A stretch of 30,000 bases of DNA from NCBI RefSeq assembly GCF_030272615.1, contig NW_026729157.1, forward strand, positions 25,001-55,000, given 5' to 3'. The notes below the pieces were generated by a model. That model worked only from the letters and a program-made list of their open reading frames with translations, did not search any database and was not told the origin of the DNA. The position numbers and the translations under genes are program-made. The stretch comes from Cryptomeria japonica (Eukaryota; Streptophyta; Pinopsida; Cupressales; Cupressaceae). Of this stretch, positions 1 through 8,475 are shown in pieces; position 1 is the stretch's first letter; each line of letters opens with the position of its first letter.

Positions 1-3000
1 CGCTTGGGGCGACTGCCAGTGCCAACCCCTTATCCCGCGATGCGTCCGATACACAGATGGTTCCAAGGCGGCCGAGGAGCCTCACCGCATAGCAATCGGG
101 GGTGCGAGGCGAGGGATGGGGCGGGAAGGCCCCAACGGCTAGACGGAAGAGGCTTCAGGGCCGCCTAGGAATGGTCCAAGCATCGGACACGCTTGGGGCG
201 ACTACCAGTGACAGCCCCCTATCCCGCGATGCGTCCGATACGAAGATGGTTCCAAGGCGGCCGAGGAGCCTCACCGCATAGCAATCGGGGTGCGAGGTGG
301 GGGATGCGGCGAGATGGCCCCAACGGCTAGACGGAAGAGGCCACAGGGCCGCGTCGGAATAGTCCAAGCATCGGACGCGCTTGGGGCGACTACCAGTGAC
401 AACCCCTTATCCCGCGATGCGTCCGATACGAAGATAGTTCCAAGGCGGCCGAGGAGCCTCACCGCATAGCAATCGGGGTGCGAGGTGGGGGATGCGGCGA
501 GATGGCCCCAACGGCTAGACGGAAGAGGCTGCAGGGCCGCCTCGGAATAGTCCAAGCATCGGACGCGCTTGGGGCCACTACCAGTGACAACCCCTTATCC
601 CGCGATGCGTCCGATACGAAGATAGTTCCAAGGCGGCCGAAGAGCCTCACCGCATAGCAATCGGGGTGCGAGGTGGGGGATGCGGCGAGATGGCCCCAAC
701 GGCTAGACGGAAGAGGCCACAGGGCCGCCTCGGAATAGTCCAAGCATCGGACGCGCTTGGGGCGACTACCAGTGACAACCCCTTATCCCGCGATGCGTCC
801 GATACGAAGATAGTTCCCAGGCGGCCGAGGAGCCTCACCGCATAGCAATCGGGGTGCGAGGCGAGGGATGCGGCGAGATGGCCCCAAAGGCTAGACGGAA
901 GAGGCTGCAGGGCTGCCTCGGAATAGTCCAAGCATCGGACGCGCTTGGGGCGACTACCACTGCCAACCCCTTATCCCGCGATGCGTCCGATACACAGATA
1001 GTTCCGAGGCGGCCGAGGAGGTGGGGGATGCAGCGAGATGGCCCCAACGGCTAGACGGAAGAGGCTGCAGGGCCGCCTCGGAATAGTCCAAGCATCGGAC
1101 GCGCTTGGGGCGACTACCAGTGACAACCCCTTATCCCGCGATGCGTCCGATACACAGATAGTTCCGAGGCGGCCAAGGAGCCTCACCGCATAGCAATCGT
1201 GGTGCGAGGTGGGGGATGCGGCGAGATGGCCCCAACGGCTAGACGGAAGAGGCTGCAGGGCCGCCTCGGAATGGTCCAAGCATCGGATGCGCTTGGGGCG
1301 ACTACCACTGCCAACCCCTTATCCCGCGATGCGTCCGATACACAGATAGTTCCAAGGCGGCCGAGGAGCCTCACAGCATAGCAATCAGGGTGCGAGGCGA
1401 GGGATGCGGCGAGAAAGCCCCAACGGCTAGAGGGAAGAGGCTTCAGGTCCGCCTCGGAATGGTCCAAGCATCGGACGCGCTTGGGGCGACTACCAGTGAC
1501 AACCCCTTATCCCGCGACGCGTCCGATACACAGATAGTTCCAAGGCGGCCGAGGAGCCTCACCGCATAGCAATCGGGGTGCGAGGCGAGGGATGCGGCGA
1601 GAAGGACCCAACGGCTACACGGAAGAGGCTTCGGGGCCGCCTCGGAATGGTCCAAGCATCGGACGCGCTTGGGGCGACTACCAGTGACAACCCCTTATCC
1701 CGCGACGCGTCCGATACACAGATAGTTCCAAGGCGGCCGAGGAGCCTCACCGCATAGCAATCGGGGTGCGAGGCGAGGGATGCGGCGAGAAGGACCCAAC
1801 GGCTAGACGGAAGAGGCTTCGGGGCCGCCTCGGAATGGTCCAAGCATCGGACGCGCTTGGGGCGACTACCAGTGACAACCCCTTATCCCGCGACGCGTCC
1901 GATACACAGATAGTTCCAAGGCGGCCGAGGAGCCTCACCGCATAGCAATCGGGGTGCGAGGCGAGGGATGCGGCGAGAAGGACCCAACGGCTAGACGGAA
2001 GAGGCTTCGGGTCCGCCTCGGAATGGTCCAAGCATCGGACGCGCTTGGGGCGACTACCAGTGACAACCCCTTATCCCGCGACGCGTCCGATACACAGATA
2101 GTTCCAAGGCGGCCGAGGAGCCTCACCGCATAGCAATCGGGGTGCGAGGCGAGGGATGCGGCGAGAAGGACCCAACGGCTAGACGGAAGAGGCTTCGGGT
2201 CCGCCTCGGAATGGTCCAAGCATCGGACGCGCTTGGGGCGACTACCAGTGACAACCCCTTATCCCGCGACGCGTCCGATACACAGATAGTTCCAAGGCGG
2301 CCGAGGAGCCTCACCGCATAGCAATCGGGGTGCGAGGCGAGGGATGCGGCGAGAAGGACCCAACGGCTAGACGGAAGAGGCTTCGGGTCCGCCTCGGAAT
2401 GGTCCAAGCATCGGACGCGCTTGGGGCGACTACCAGTGACAACCCCTTATCCCGCGACGCGTCCGATACACAGATAGTTCCGAGGCGGCCGAGGAGCCTC
2501 ACCGCATAGCAATCGGGGTGCGAGGCGAAGGATGCGGCGAGAAGGACCCAACGGCTAGACGGAAGAGGCTTCGGGTCCGCCTCGGAATGGTCCAAGCATC
2601 GGACGCGCTTGGGGCGACTACCAGTGACAACCCCTTATCCCGCGACGCGTCCGATACACAGATAGTTCCAAGGCGGCCGAGGAGCCTCACCGCATAGCAA
2701 TCGGGGTGCGAGGCGAGGGATGCGGCGAGAAGGACCCAACGGCTAGACGGAAGAGGCTTCAGGGCCGCCTCGGAATGGTCCAAGCATCGAACGCGCTTGG
2801 GGCGACTACCAGTGACAACCCCTTATCCCGCGACGCGTCCGATACACAGATAGTTCCGAGGCGGCCGAGGAGCCTCACCGCATAGCAATCGGGGTGCGAG
2901 GCGAGGGATGCGGCGAGAAGGACCCAACGGCTAGACGGAAGAGGCTTCAGGGCCGCCTCGGAATGGTCCAAGCATCGGACGCGCTTGGGGCGACTACCAG

Positions 3001-3657
3001 TGACAACCCCTTATCCCGCGACGCGTCCGATACACAGATAGTTCCGAGGCGGCCGAGGAGCCTCACCGCATAGCAATCGGGGTGCGAGGCGAGGGATGCG
3101 GCGAGAAGGACCCAACGGCTAGACGGAAGAGGCTTCAGGGCCGCCTCGGAATGGTCCAAGCATCGGACGCGCTTGGGGCGACTACCAATGACAACCCCTT
3201 ATCCCGCGACGCGTCCGATACACAGATAGTTCCGAGGCGGCCGAGGAGCCTCACCGCATAGCAATCGGGGTGCGAGGCGAGGGATGCGGCGAGAAGGACC
3301 CAACGGCTAGACGGAAGAGGCTTCAGGGCCGCCTCGGAATGGTCCAAGCATCGGACGCGCTTGGGGCGACTACCAGTGACAACCCCTTATCCCGCGACGC
3401 GTCCGATACACAGATAGTTCCGAGGCGGCCGAGGAGCCTCACCGCATAGCAATCGGGGTGCGAGGCGAGGGATGCGGCGAGAAGGACCCAACGGCTAGAC
3501 GGAAGAGGCTTCAGGGCCGCCTCGGAATGGTCCAAGCATCGGACGCGCTTGGGGCGACTACCGTTGCCAACCCCTTATCCCGCGATGCGTCTGATACACA
3601 GATAGTTCCGAGGCGGCCGAGGAGCCTCACCGCATAGCAATCGGGTTGCGAGGCAGA
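1..3657. repeat. 188-bp tandem repeat array (about 19 copies), probable 5' ETS of the 35S rRNA unit
   Basis: A landmark motif (GGAATGGTCCAAGCATCGGA and variants) recurs near 170, 358, 546, 734, 922, 1082 and then every 188 bp to 3526. One unit is 160 bp because 28 bp are missing at 1020/1021. The array runs off the left edge. Units before about 1500 differ from later ones at several sites: GCGATGCGTCC becomes GCGACGCGTCC, and TACGAAGATAG becomes TACACAGATAG. The last unit (around 3583) returns to the early form. Each unit carries nested inverted repeats, for example 3327-3339 with 3418-3430 and 3350-3359 with 3398-3407. The array lies on the downstream side of the - strand Pol I promoters, so a transcribed-spacer location is inferred. 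The open frames of 70-94 codons that recur on the - strand repeat with the unit and are not taken as genes. Confidence 0.9.
3327..3430. other. Nested stem-loop in a representative 188-bp unit
   Basis: The outer arms are 3327-3339 (GGCCGCCTCGGAA) and 3418-3430 (TTCCGAGGCGGCC), 13/13 complementary. The inner arms are 3350-3359 (ATCGGACGCG) and 3398-3407 (CGCGTCCGAT), 10/10 complementary. The arrangement recurs in the other units with one or two changes per arm. If the array is transcribed, every unit could fold into the same long hairpin. Whether it forms in RNA or DNA is not shown by the sequence. Confidence 0.6.
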
Positions 3658-3894
3658 TTATTGGGAAGGGAACCCCCTGGGATGCGGCTCAAGCAGTGCC
3701 CAAAGGGACTGGAATGCGGAATCACATCGAGAGACCCAAATGCTATACGAGGGCTCAAATCGAATTATCGATTTGGCCACGACATGGACGCATCGGAACG
3801 ACTACCTTTGCCGAACCACTCGCAATTGCATCCATACCGAAACCAATAGACATTTCCGTTAGAGCCCTCGCATAGCATTCGGGAATCTCGCATG

Positions 3895-3980
3895 CCCCTC
3901 TAAATCGACCAATGCTGGCGCTCAATGAAAATCCGAGCGCTACCACCGTTCGAGCGCCAGCATTGGTCGAGTTAGAGGGG
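3895..3980 (-). other. Stem-loop downstream of promoter copy 1
   Basis: Arms 3895-3923 and 3952-3980 are complementary at 28 of 29 positions, with the inner 19 perfect (3905-3923 with 3952-3970), around a 28-nt loop. On the - strand the hairpin starts about 34 nt after the predicted Pol I start at 4014, so it would sit near the 5' end of the transcript. Hairpins in the same place accompany the next two promoter copies. Confidence 0.75.
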
Positions 3981-4009
3981 CACGGGGGAGAATGCTCCAG
4001 TCAACACCT

Positions 4010-4037
4010 CCCCTATATAAGTTATTTGTCCGATTCT
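4010..4037 (-). promoter_or_regulatory. RNA polymerase I promoter copy 1 (candidate 35S gene promoter)
   Basis: The - strand reads AATCGGACAAATAACTTATATAGGGG. It matches the known plant Pol I core TATA(R)TA(N)GGGG, in which the A just before the G run is the usual start; here that is 4014. This is the leftmost copy. With - strand transcription it is the last promoter before the ETS-like 188-bp array, so it is the best candidate for the 35S gene promoter. The 18S gene that would prove this lies outside the window. Confidence 0.75.
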
Positions 4038-4390
4038 CGCACAACCGTAGTCTGCCTCGTCGAATCAAACAACGGTCCCAGATTCCGACTTCCGTTCCGT
4101 AGAGACCCAAAAGCTAGATGGAGGCTCGCAAGAAAGAGAGTCGGCGCATAGCAATCGGGTTTCTCGAACGTTTAGGGACCGAGCTCACTTGCGGATAGGG
4201 CAAAATCCGCCAAGCAACCCAAAAGCTAGACGGGGGCTCGAATCGAATCGCCTAGGCGGCCACAACAACGACGTGTTGGATCGACTACCAGTGCCAAACC
4301 ATTCAGCAAGACTAGTCTGTGTCGAGGCCGGATAGAGATTCTCAGAGAGCGCCCGCATAGCATTTAGGAGACCTGCCGCGTCCCTCACAC

Positions 4391-4459
4391 TCGACAAATG
4401 GTGGTGCACGTTTATAAATCCGAGCGATCCCAACCCTTTCAAGCACCAACATCGGTCGA
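4391..4459 (-). other. Stem-loop downstream of promoter copy 2
   Basis: Arms 4391-4407 and 4443-4459 pair at 14 of 17 positions around a 35-nt loop, in the same position relative to the promoter at 4500 as the hairpin at 3895-3980. Compared with that copy, the inner stem has GGTGC/GCACC where the other has GGCGC/GCGCC, so pairing is kept by a paired change. Confidence 0.65.
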
Positions 4460-4499
4460 GATAGAGGGGCACGGAGGGGGCTGCGTGAGACAACACAGT

Positions 4500-4527
4500 C
4501 CCCTATATAAGTTATTTGTCCGATTCT
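4500..4527 (-). promoter_or_regulatory. RNA polymerase I spacer promoter copy 2
   Basis: Same TTATATAGGGG core as copy 1 and the same upstream GAATCGGACAAATAACT. Predicted start 4504. The sequence after the G run is GACTGTG rather than the AGGTGT of most copies. Confidence 0.7.
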
Positions 4528-4831
4528 CACACATCCGAAGAATGGTCATCAAATCGGACAACAGCCCAAACTTCCGACTTCCGTCCCAGAAAGCCCAAGA
4601 GCTATCTAAAACGTTCATGGCCGGAACTCGATCGCGGCTATACCAGTCCGCCAAGCAACCCAAAAGCTAGACTGGAGCTCTAGTCGAATCACCTCTGTGG
4701 CCATTGCAAGGACGTGTTGGAGCGACTACCATTGCCGAACCATTCCGCAGGTCGAGTCCATACCAAGGCCGCATAGAGATTCACGATGAGCTCCTGCATA
4801 GCAATCAGGAGACTTGCCGTGTCCATCACAA

Positions 4832-4899
4832 TCGATAAATCCTGGTGCAAGATTTTTGCATCCGAGCGCTCCAACCAGTCGAGCACCAGCATCAATCGA
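4832..4899 (-). other. Stem-loop downstream of promoter copy 3
   Basis: Arms 4832-4848 and 4883-4899 pair at 14 of 17 positions around a 34-nt loop. The outer stem reads TCGAT/ATCGA here but TCGAC/GTCGA in the other two copies, another change matched on both sides. Confidence 0.65.
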
Positions 4900-4940
4900 C
4901 ATAAACGGGCACGGGGGGAGGATGCTCGAGAACACTACCT

Positions 4941-4968
4941 CCCCTATATAAGTTATTTGTCCGATTCT
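4941..4968 (-). promoter_or_regulatory. RNA polymerase I spacer promoter copy 3
   Basis: Core TTATATAGGGG followed by AGGTAGTG on the - strand. Predicted start 4945. It lies at the right end of the long 441-490-bp repeats; beyond it the promoters sit on a different repeat unit. Confidence 0.7.
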
Positions 4969-5086
4969 CAAGCAGCCGAAGTCTGGTCATCGAATCGGGT
5001 CAAAGACCACAACTTCCGACTTTACCCACAATGCAAGTCATCGAATCGAACATCGGCCCCCGAGTCGGACTCCATGCGTATGTCAG

Positions 5087-5400
5087 GTCATCGGACCCAA
5101 ATTCCGCCTTCCTGCGCATGGCGGGCCATCAATATCAACTCGGTCATCGGACCCAAACTCCGCCTTTTTGCGTATGGCACGCCTTCAAATCGGTCATCGG
5201 ACCCAAATTCCGCCTTCCTGTGCATGGCGGGCCATCAACATCAACTCGGTCATCGGACCCAAATTCCGCCTTTCTGCGCATGGCACGCCATCAACTCGGT
5301 CATCGGACCCAAATTCCGCCTTCCTGCGCATGGCAGGTCATCGGACACAAATTCAGACCTCGCCAATATGCCTACGTATCGAATCGGTCATCGGACCCAA
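5087..5400. repeat. Short direct repeats around GGTCATCGGACCCAAATTCC
   Basis: GTCATCGGACCCAAA or close variants recur at 5087, 5143, 5193, 5249, 5299, 5337 and 5387, at intervals of 38-56 bp, with CGCCTTCCTGCGCATGGC between them. Two copies of the same motif lie in every 311-bp promoter unit to the right, so this block appears to be a local expansion of part of that unit. On the - strand it sits upstream of promoter copy 3 and downstream of copy 4. The open frames crossing it have a biased composition and no recognisable domain. Confidence 0.75.
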
Positions 5401-5485
5401 CTTCCGACTTCATCCATACTGTAGGGTCTTTGAGGTTGGCGCGGTGCGCTCAACCCAGGGAGTCGACCCATCGAAGCATACACCT

Positions 5486-5513
5486 CCCCTATATAAGCTA
5501 TTTGTCCGATTCC
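5486..5513 (-). promoter_or_regulatory. RNA polymerase I spacer promoter copy 4
   Basis: Core GCTTATATAGGGGAGGTG on the - strand, predicted start 5490. First of four copies spaced exactly 311 bp apart. It carries GC where copies 1-3 have AC just upstream of TTATATA, and a GTCGACT motif about 24 bp downstream. Confidence 0.7.
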
Positions 5514-5796
5514 CACACCTGTGTAGTTTGCACCTCTGACCAGGACATCGACCCCAACTTCCGAACTCGACTGCAACGACGGCACCAGCGCCTTGGTGCG
5601 CACCTTGCGACGCACAGTCCCAACATTCGCCTTCCTGCACATGGCAGGTCATCGGACCCAAATTCCGACCTCGCGAGTATGCCTACATATCGAATCGGTC
5701 ATCGGACCCAACTTCCGACTTCATCCATACCGTAGGGTCTTTGAGGTTGGCGCGGTGCGCTCAACCCGGGGAGTCGACCCAACGAAGCATACACCT

Positions 5797-5824
5797 CCCC
5801 TATATAAGCTATTTGTCCGATTCC
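5797..5824 (-). promoter_or_regulatory. RNA polymerase I spacer promoter copy 5
   Basis: Identical core to copy 4, predicted start 5801, in the second 311-bp unit. Confidence 0.7.
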
Positions 5825-6107
5825 CACACCTGTGTAGTTTGCACCTCCGATCAAGACATCGACCCCAACTTCCGAACTCGCCTCCAACGACCGAACCAGC
5901 GCCTTGGTGCGCACCTTGCAACGCACAGTGCCAACATTCGCCTTCCTGCACGTGGCAGGTCATCGGACCCAAATTCCGACCTCGCGAGTATGCCTACATA
6001 TCGAATCGGTCATCGGACCCAACTTCCGACTTCATCCATACCGTAGGGTCTTTGAGGTTGGCGCGGTGCGCTCAACCCGGGGAGTCGACCCAACGAAGCA
6101 TACACCT

Positions 6108-6135
6108 CCCCTATATAAGCTATTTGTCCGATTCC
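6108..6135 (-). promoter_or_regulatory. RNA polymerase I spacer promoter copy 6
   Basis: Identical core to copy 4, predicted start 6112, in the third 311-bp unit. Confidence 0.7.
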
Positions 6136-6418
6136 CACACCTGTGTAGCTTGCACCTCCGATCAGGACATCGACCCCAACTTCCGAACTCGACTAAAAAG
6201 ACCGCACCAGCGCCTTGGTGTGCACCTTGCAACGCACAGTGTCAACATTCGCCTTCCTGCACATGGCAGGTCATCGGACCCAAATTCCGACCTCATGAGC
6301 ATACCTACTAATCGAATCGGTCATCGGACCCAACTTCCGACTTCATCCATACCGTAGGGTCTTTGAGGTTGGCGCGGTGCGCTCAACCTGGGGAGTCGAC
6401 CCATCGAAGCATACACCT

Positions 6419-6446
6419 CCCCTATATAAGCTATTTGTCCGATTCC
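6419..6446 (-). promoter_or_regulatory. RNA polymerase I spacer promoter copy 7
   Basis: Core as copy 4, predicted start 6423. Last copy of the 311-bp series. The next promoter is 935 bp away because the 52-bp array lies between them. Confidence 0.7.
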
Positions 6447-6537
6447 GACACCTGTGTAGTTTGCACCTCCGCTCAGGACATCGACCCCAACTTCCGAACT
6501 CGCCTGCAACGACCGAACCAGCGCCTTGGTGCGCACC

Positions 6538-7228
6538 AAAAGTGCGCACTTTTGGAGGGCACTTTTGTGCGCTCCAAAGGTGCGCACTTTTGGAGGGCAC
6601 TTTTCTGCGCTCCAAAGGTGCGCACTTTTGGAGGGCACTTTTTGGAGGGCACTTTTCTGCGCTCCAAAGGTGCGCACTTTTGGAGGGCACTTTTTGGAGG
6701 GCACTTTTCTGCGCTCCAAAGGTGCGCACTTTTGGAGGGCACTTTTTGGAGGGCACTTTTCTGCGCTCCAAAGGTGCGCACTTTTGGAGGGCACTTTTTG
6801 GAGGGCACTTTTCTGCGCTCCAAAGGTGCGCACTTTTGGAGGGCACTTTTTGGAGGGCACTTTTCTGCGCTCCAAAGGTGCGCACTTTTGGAGGGCACTT
6901 TTTGGAGGGCACTTTTCTGCGCTCCAAAGGTGCGCACTTTTGGAGGGCACTTTTTGGAGGGCACTTTTCTGCGCTCCAAAGGTGCGCACTTTTGGAGGGC
7001 ACTTTTTGGAGGGCACTTTTCTGCGCTCCAAAGGTGCGCACTTTTGGAGGGCACTTTTTGGAGGGCACTTTTCTGCGCTCCAAAGGTGCGCACTTTTGGA
7101 GGGCACTTTTTGGAGGGCACTTTTCTGCGCTCCAAAGGTGCGCACTTTTGGAGGGCACTTTTGTGCACTCCAAAGGTGCGCACTTTTGGAGGGCACTTTT
7201 CCTGTGCTCCAAAGGTGCACACCTAGGT
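6538..7228. repeat. 52-bp tandem repeat array
   Basis: TGCGCTCCAAAGGTGCGCAC recurs every 52 bp from 6606 to 7126 (ten perfect periods), with partial units at both ends. Each unit also has two GGAGGGCACTTTT segments. The array starts directly after the CCTTGGTGCGCACC segment of the last 311-bp unit and ends at CAAAGGTGCACACC. It splits the promoter copies into two groups. Frames of up to 344 codons on both strands simply read through the repeat (52 is not a multiple of three, so three units form the 156-bp coding period) and are not genes. Confidence 0.93.
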
Positions 7229-7353
7229 GAGCACCTTCGACCACACCTTGTAGCACACCAAACTCTGACTTTCGACTTCATCCGCAATGCAGGGTCTTTG
7301 AGGTTGGCGCAATGCGCACAACCAGGGGAGTCGACCCATCAAACCCAACACCT

Positions 7354-7381
7354 CCCCTATATAAGCTATTTGTCTGATTCT
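7354..7381 (-). promoter_or_regulatory. RNA polymerase I spacer promoter copy 8
   Basis: Core GCTTATATAGGGGAGGTG, predicted start 7358. First of the 157-bp series; GTCGACT lies downstream as in copies 4-7. The upstream element reads GAATCAGACAAATAG, with A where most copies have G. Confidence 0.7.
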
Positions 7382-7510
7382 CATACATGCGTAGCCTGCA
7401 GGAGCAATTAGGACATCGACCCCAACTTTCGGCTTCTAAACGAAAACAAGGTCTTTGAGGTTGGTGTAATGCGAACAACTAGGGGAGTCAACCCATCAAA
7501 CCCAACACCT

Positions 7511-7538
7511 CCCCTATATAAGCTATTTGTCTGATTCT
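7511..7538 (-). promoter_or_regulatory. RNA polymerase I spacer promoter copy 9
   Basis: Core as copy 8, predicted start 7515. The downstream GTCGACT is changed to GTTGACT in this unit. Confidence 0.7.
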
Positions 7539-7667
7539 CATACATGTGTAGTCTACAGGAGCAATTAGGACATCGACCCCAACTTTTGACTTCTTAACGA
7601 AAACAAGGTCTTTGAGGTTGACGTAATGCGCACAACCAGGGGAGTCGACCCATCAAACCCAACACCT

Positions 7668-7695
7668 CCCCTATATAAGCTATTTGTCCGATTCT
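7668..7695 (-). promoter_or_regulatory. RNA polymerase I spacer promoter copy 10
   Basis: Core as copy 8, predicted start 7672, 157 bp from copy 9. Downstream GTCGACT intact. Confidence 0.7.
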
Positions 7696-7824
7696 CATAC
7701 ATGTGTAGCCTGCAGGAGCCATTAGGACATTGACCCCAACTTTTGACTTCTTAACGAAAACAAGGTCTTTGAGGTTGGCGTAATGCGCACAACCAAGGGA
7801 GTTGACCCATCAAACCCAACACCT

Positions 7825-7852
7825 CCCCTATATAAGCTATTTGTCTGATTCT
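7825..7852 (-). promoter_or_regulatory. RNA polymerase I spacer promoter copy 11
   Basis: Core as copy 8, predicted start 7829. Downstream motif reads GTCAACT. Confidence 0.7.
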
Positions 7853-8044
7853 CATACATGTGTAGCCTGCAACAACGATTAGGACATCCACCCCAACTTC
7901 TGAATTCGTCTGCGTTGACCGCACCAAAGGTGCACGCCTTGGTGCTCACCAAAATCCGACTTCCGACTTCTTCTGCTATGCGGGGTCTTTGAGGTTGGCG
8001 CAGTGCGCACAACCAGGGGAGTCAACCCACCGAATGCAACACCT

Positions 8045-8072
8045 CCCCTATATAAGCTATTTGTCTGATTCT
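8045..8072 (-). promoter_or_regulatory. RNA polymerase I spacer promoter copy 12
   Basis: Core as copy 8, predicted start 8049. It lies 220 bp from copy 11, because 63 bp containing CACCAAAGGTGCACGCCTTGG are present in this interval. Confidence 0.7.
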
Positions 8073-8201
8073 CATACATGCGTAGACTGCAGCAATGATT
8101 AGGACATCCACCCCAACTTTTGACTTCTTAAACAAGACAGGGTCTTTGAAGTTGGTGCAGTGCACACAACCAGGGGAGTCGACCCATCAAACGCAACACC
8201 T

Positions 8202-8230
8202 CCCCTATATAAAGCTATTTGTCCGATTCT
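8202..8230 (-). promoter_or_regulatory. RNA polymerase I spacer promoter copy 13 (one-base variant)
   Basis: The - strand reads CTTTATATAGGGGAGGTG, with one extra T upstream of TATATA compared with the other copies. Predicted start 8206. This is the promoter farthest from the presumed 18S gene and the last before the G-rich array. Confidence 0.65.
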
Positions 8231-8240
8231 CATACGTGTA

Positions 8241-8475
8241 GTCTGCAGCAGCGATTAGGACATCGACCCCAACTTCCGAATTCGTTTGCATTGACCGCAC
8301 CAAAGGTGCACGCCTTGGTGTGCACCCTGGAGTGCACTTTGGTGCTCACCTCGGTGCACACTTTGGTGTGCACCTCGGTGTGCACCAAAGGTGCGCACCT
8401 TGGAGCGCACCAAAGGTGTACACTTTGGAGCGCACCACATAGGGTCTTTGAGAGGTTGGCGCAGTGCGCACACCA
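8241..8475. repeat. Irregular GTGCACC/GTGCGCACC repeats
   Basis: Short near-palindromic words (GGTGCACGCC, GGTGTGCACC, GGTGCGCACC, GGAGCGCACC) alternate with TTGG and AAAG spacers between 8305 and 8440. The end repeats the GGGTCTTTGAGAGGTTGGCGCAG block of the promoter units. This is the transition from promoter repeats to the G-rich array. No gene is seen. Confidence 0.7.

Larger units (their letters stand above)
3658..5040 (-). repeat. Diverged 441-490-bp promoter-bearing repeats
   Basis: Three promoter copies lie 490 and 441 bp apart. Recurring blocks surround them: CGCATAGCA at 3869, 4145 and 4354, with TGCATAGCA at 4795; GCCAAGCAACCCAAAAGCTAGAC near 4210 and 4650; CGACTACC followed by a GCCAAACC or GCCGAACC block near 3800, 4280 and 4730; and a hairpin beside each promoter. 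The copy between the first two promoters is longer by about 49 bp, near 4120-4170. Several blocks also occur, in the same order, in the 188-bp unit, which suggests common descent. No other gene is visible here. Confidence 0.7.
5336..6537. repeat. 311-bp promoter-bearing tandem repeats (about 3.9 copies)
   Basis: Promoter cores at 5486, 5797, 6108 and 6419 are exactly 311 bp apart. Each unit has a paired GTCATCGGACCCAA motif, a GGGTCTTTGAGGTTGGCGCG block, GTCGACCC, the promoter, and a CCAGCGCCTTGGTG(C/T)GCACC segment. That last segment resembles the motif that dominates the right two thirds of the window. Units differ by only a few bases. Multiple promoter-bearing subrepeats are typical of plant rDNA spacers. 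Confidence 0.85.
7262..8240. repeat. 157-bp promoter-bearing tandem repeats (about six copies)
   Basis: Promoter cores at 7354, 7511, 7668 and 7825 are spaced 157 bp. Copies at 8045 and 8202 are again 157 bp apart, with a 63-bp longer interval between the two sets. Each unit has GGTCTTTGAGGTTGG, GGGAGTCGACCCATC, the promoter, CATACATGTGTAG and AGGACATCGACCCC. It looks like the 311-bp unit without its GTCATCGGACCC and GTGCGCACC parts. Confidence 0.85.

Noticed and set aside
155-3535. Repeated 70-94-codon frames on the - strand, each starting MDYSEA or MDHSEA
   Set aside because: They recur with the 188-bp repeat, shift or truncate where the repeat does, have no known domain, and lie in probable ETS.
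1-3657. CRISPR array
   Set aside because: The repeat is a continuous 188-bp tandem without short repeats and unique spacers, and no cas-like gene is present; the 5S genes show a plant origin.
1-3657. Centromeric-type satellite (unit size near nucleosome length)
   Set aside because: The unit size would fit, but direct adjacency and sequence sharing with the Pol I promoter repeats point to rDNA spacer.
6321-7411. Frames of 230-344 codons on both strands encoding GAHFWRALF/KVRTFGAQKS repeats
   Set aside because: They are translations of the 52-bp array in several frames at once; no start context or family resemblance supports a protein.
4010-8230. TATATAAG read on the + strand as Pol II TATA boxes or rightward Pol I promoters
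   Set aside because: On the + strand TATATAAG is followed by CTATTTG or TTATTTG, not by a G run. The - strand reading TATATAGGGG fits the plant Pol I consensus in every copy.
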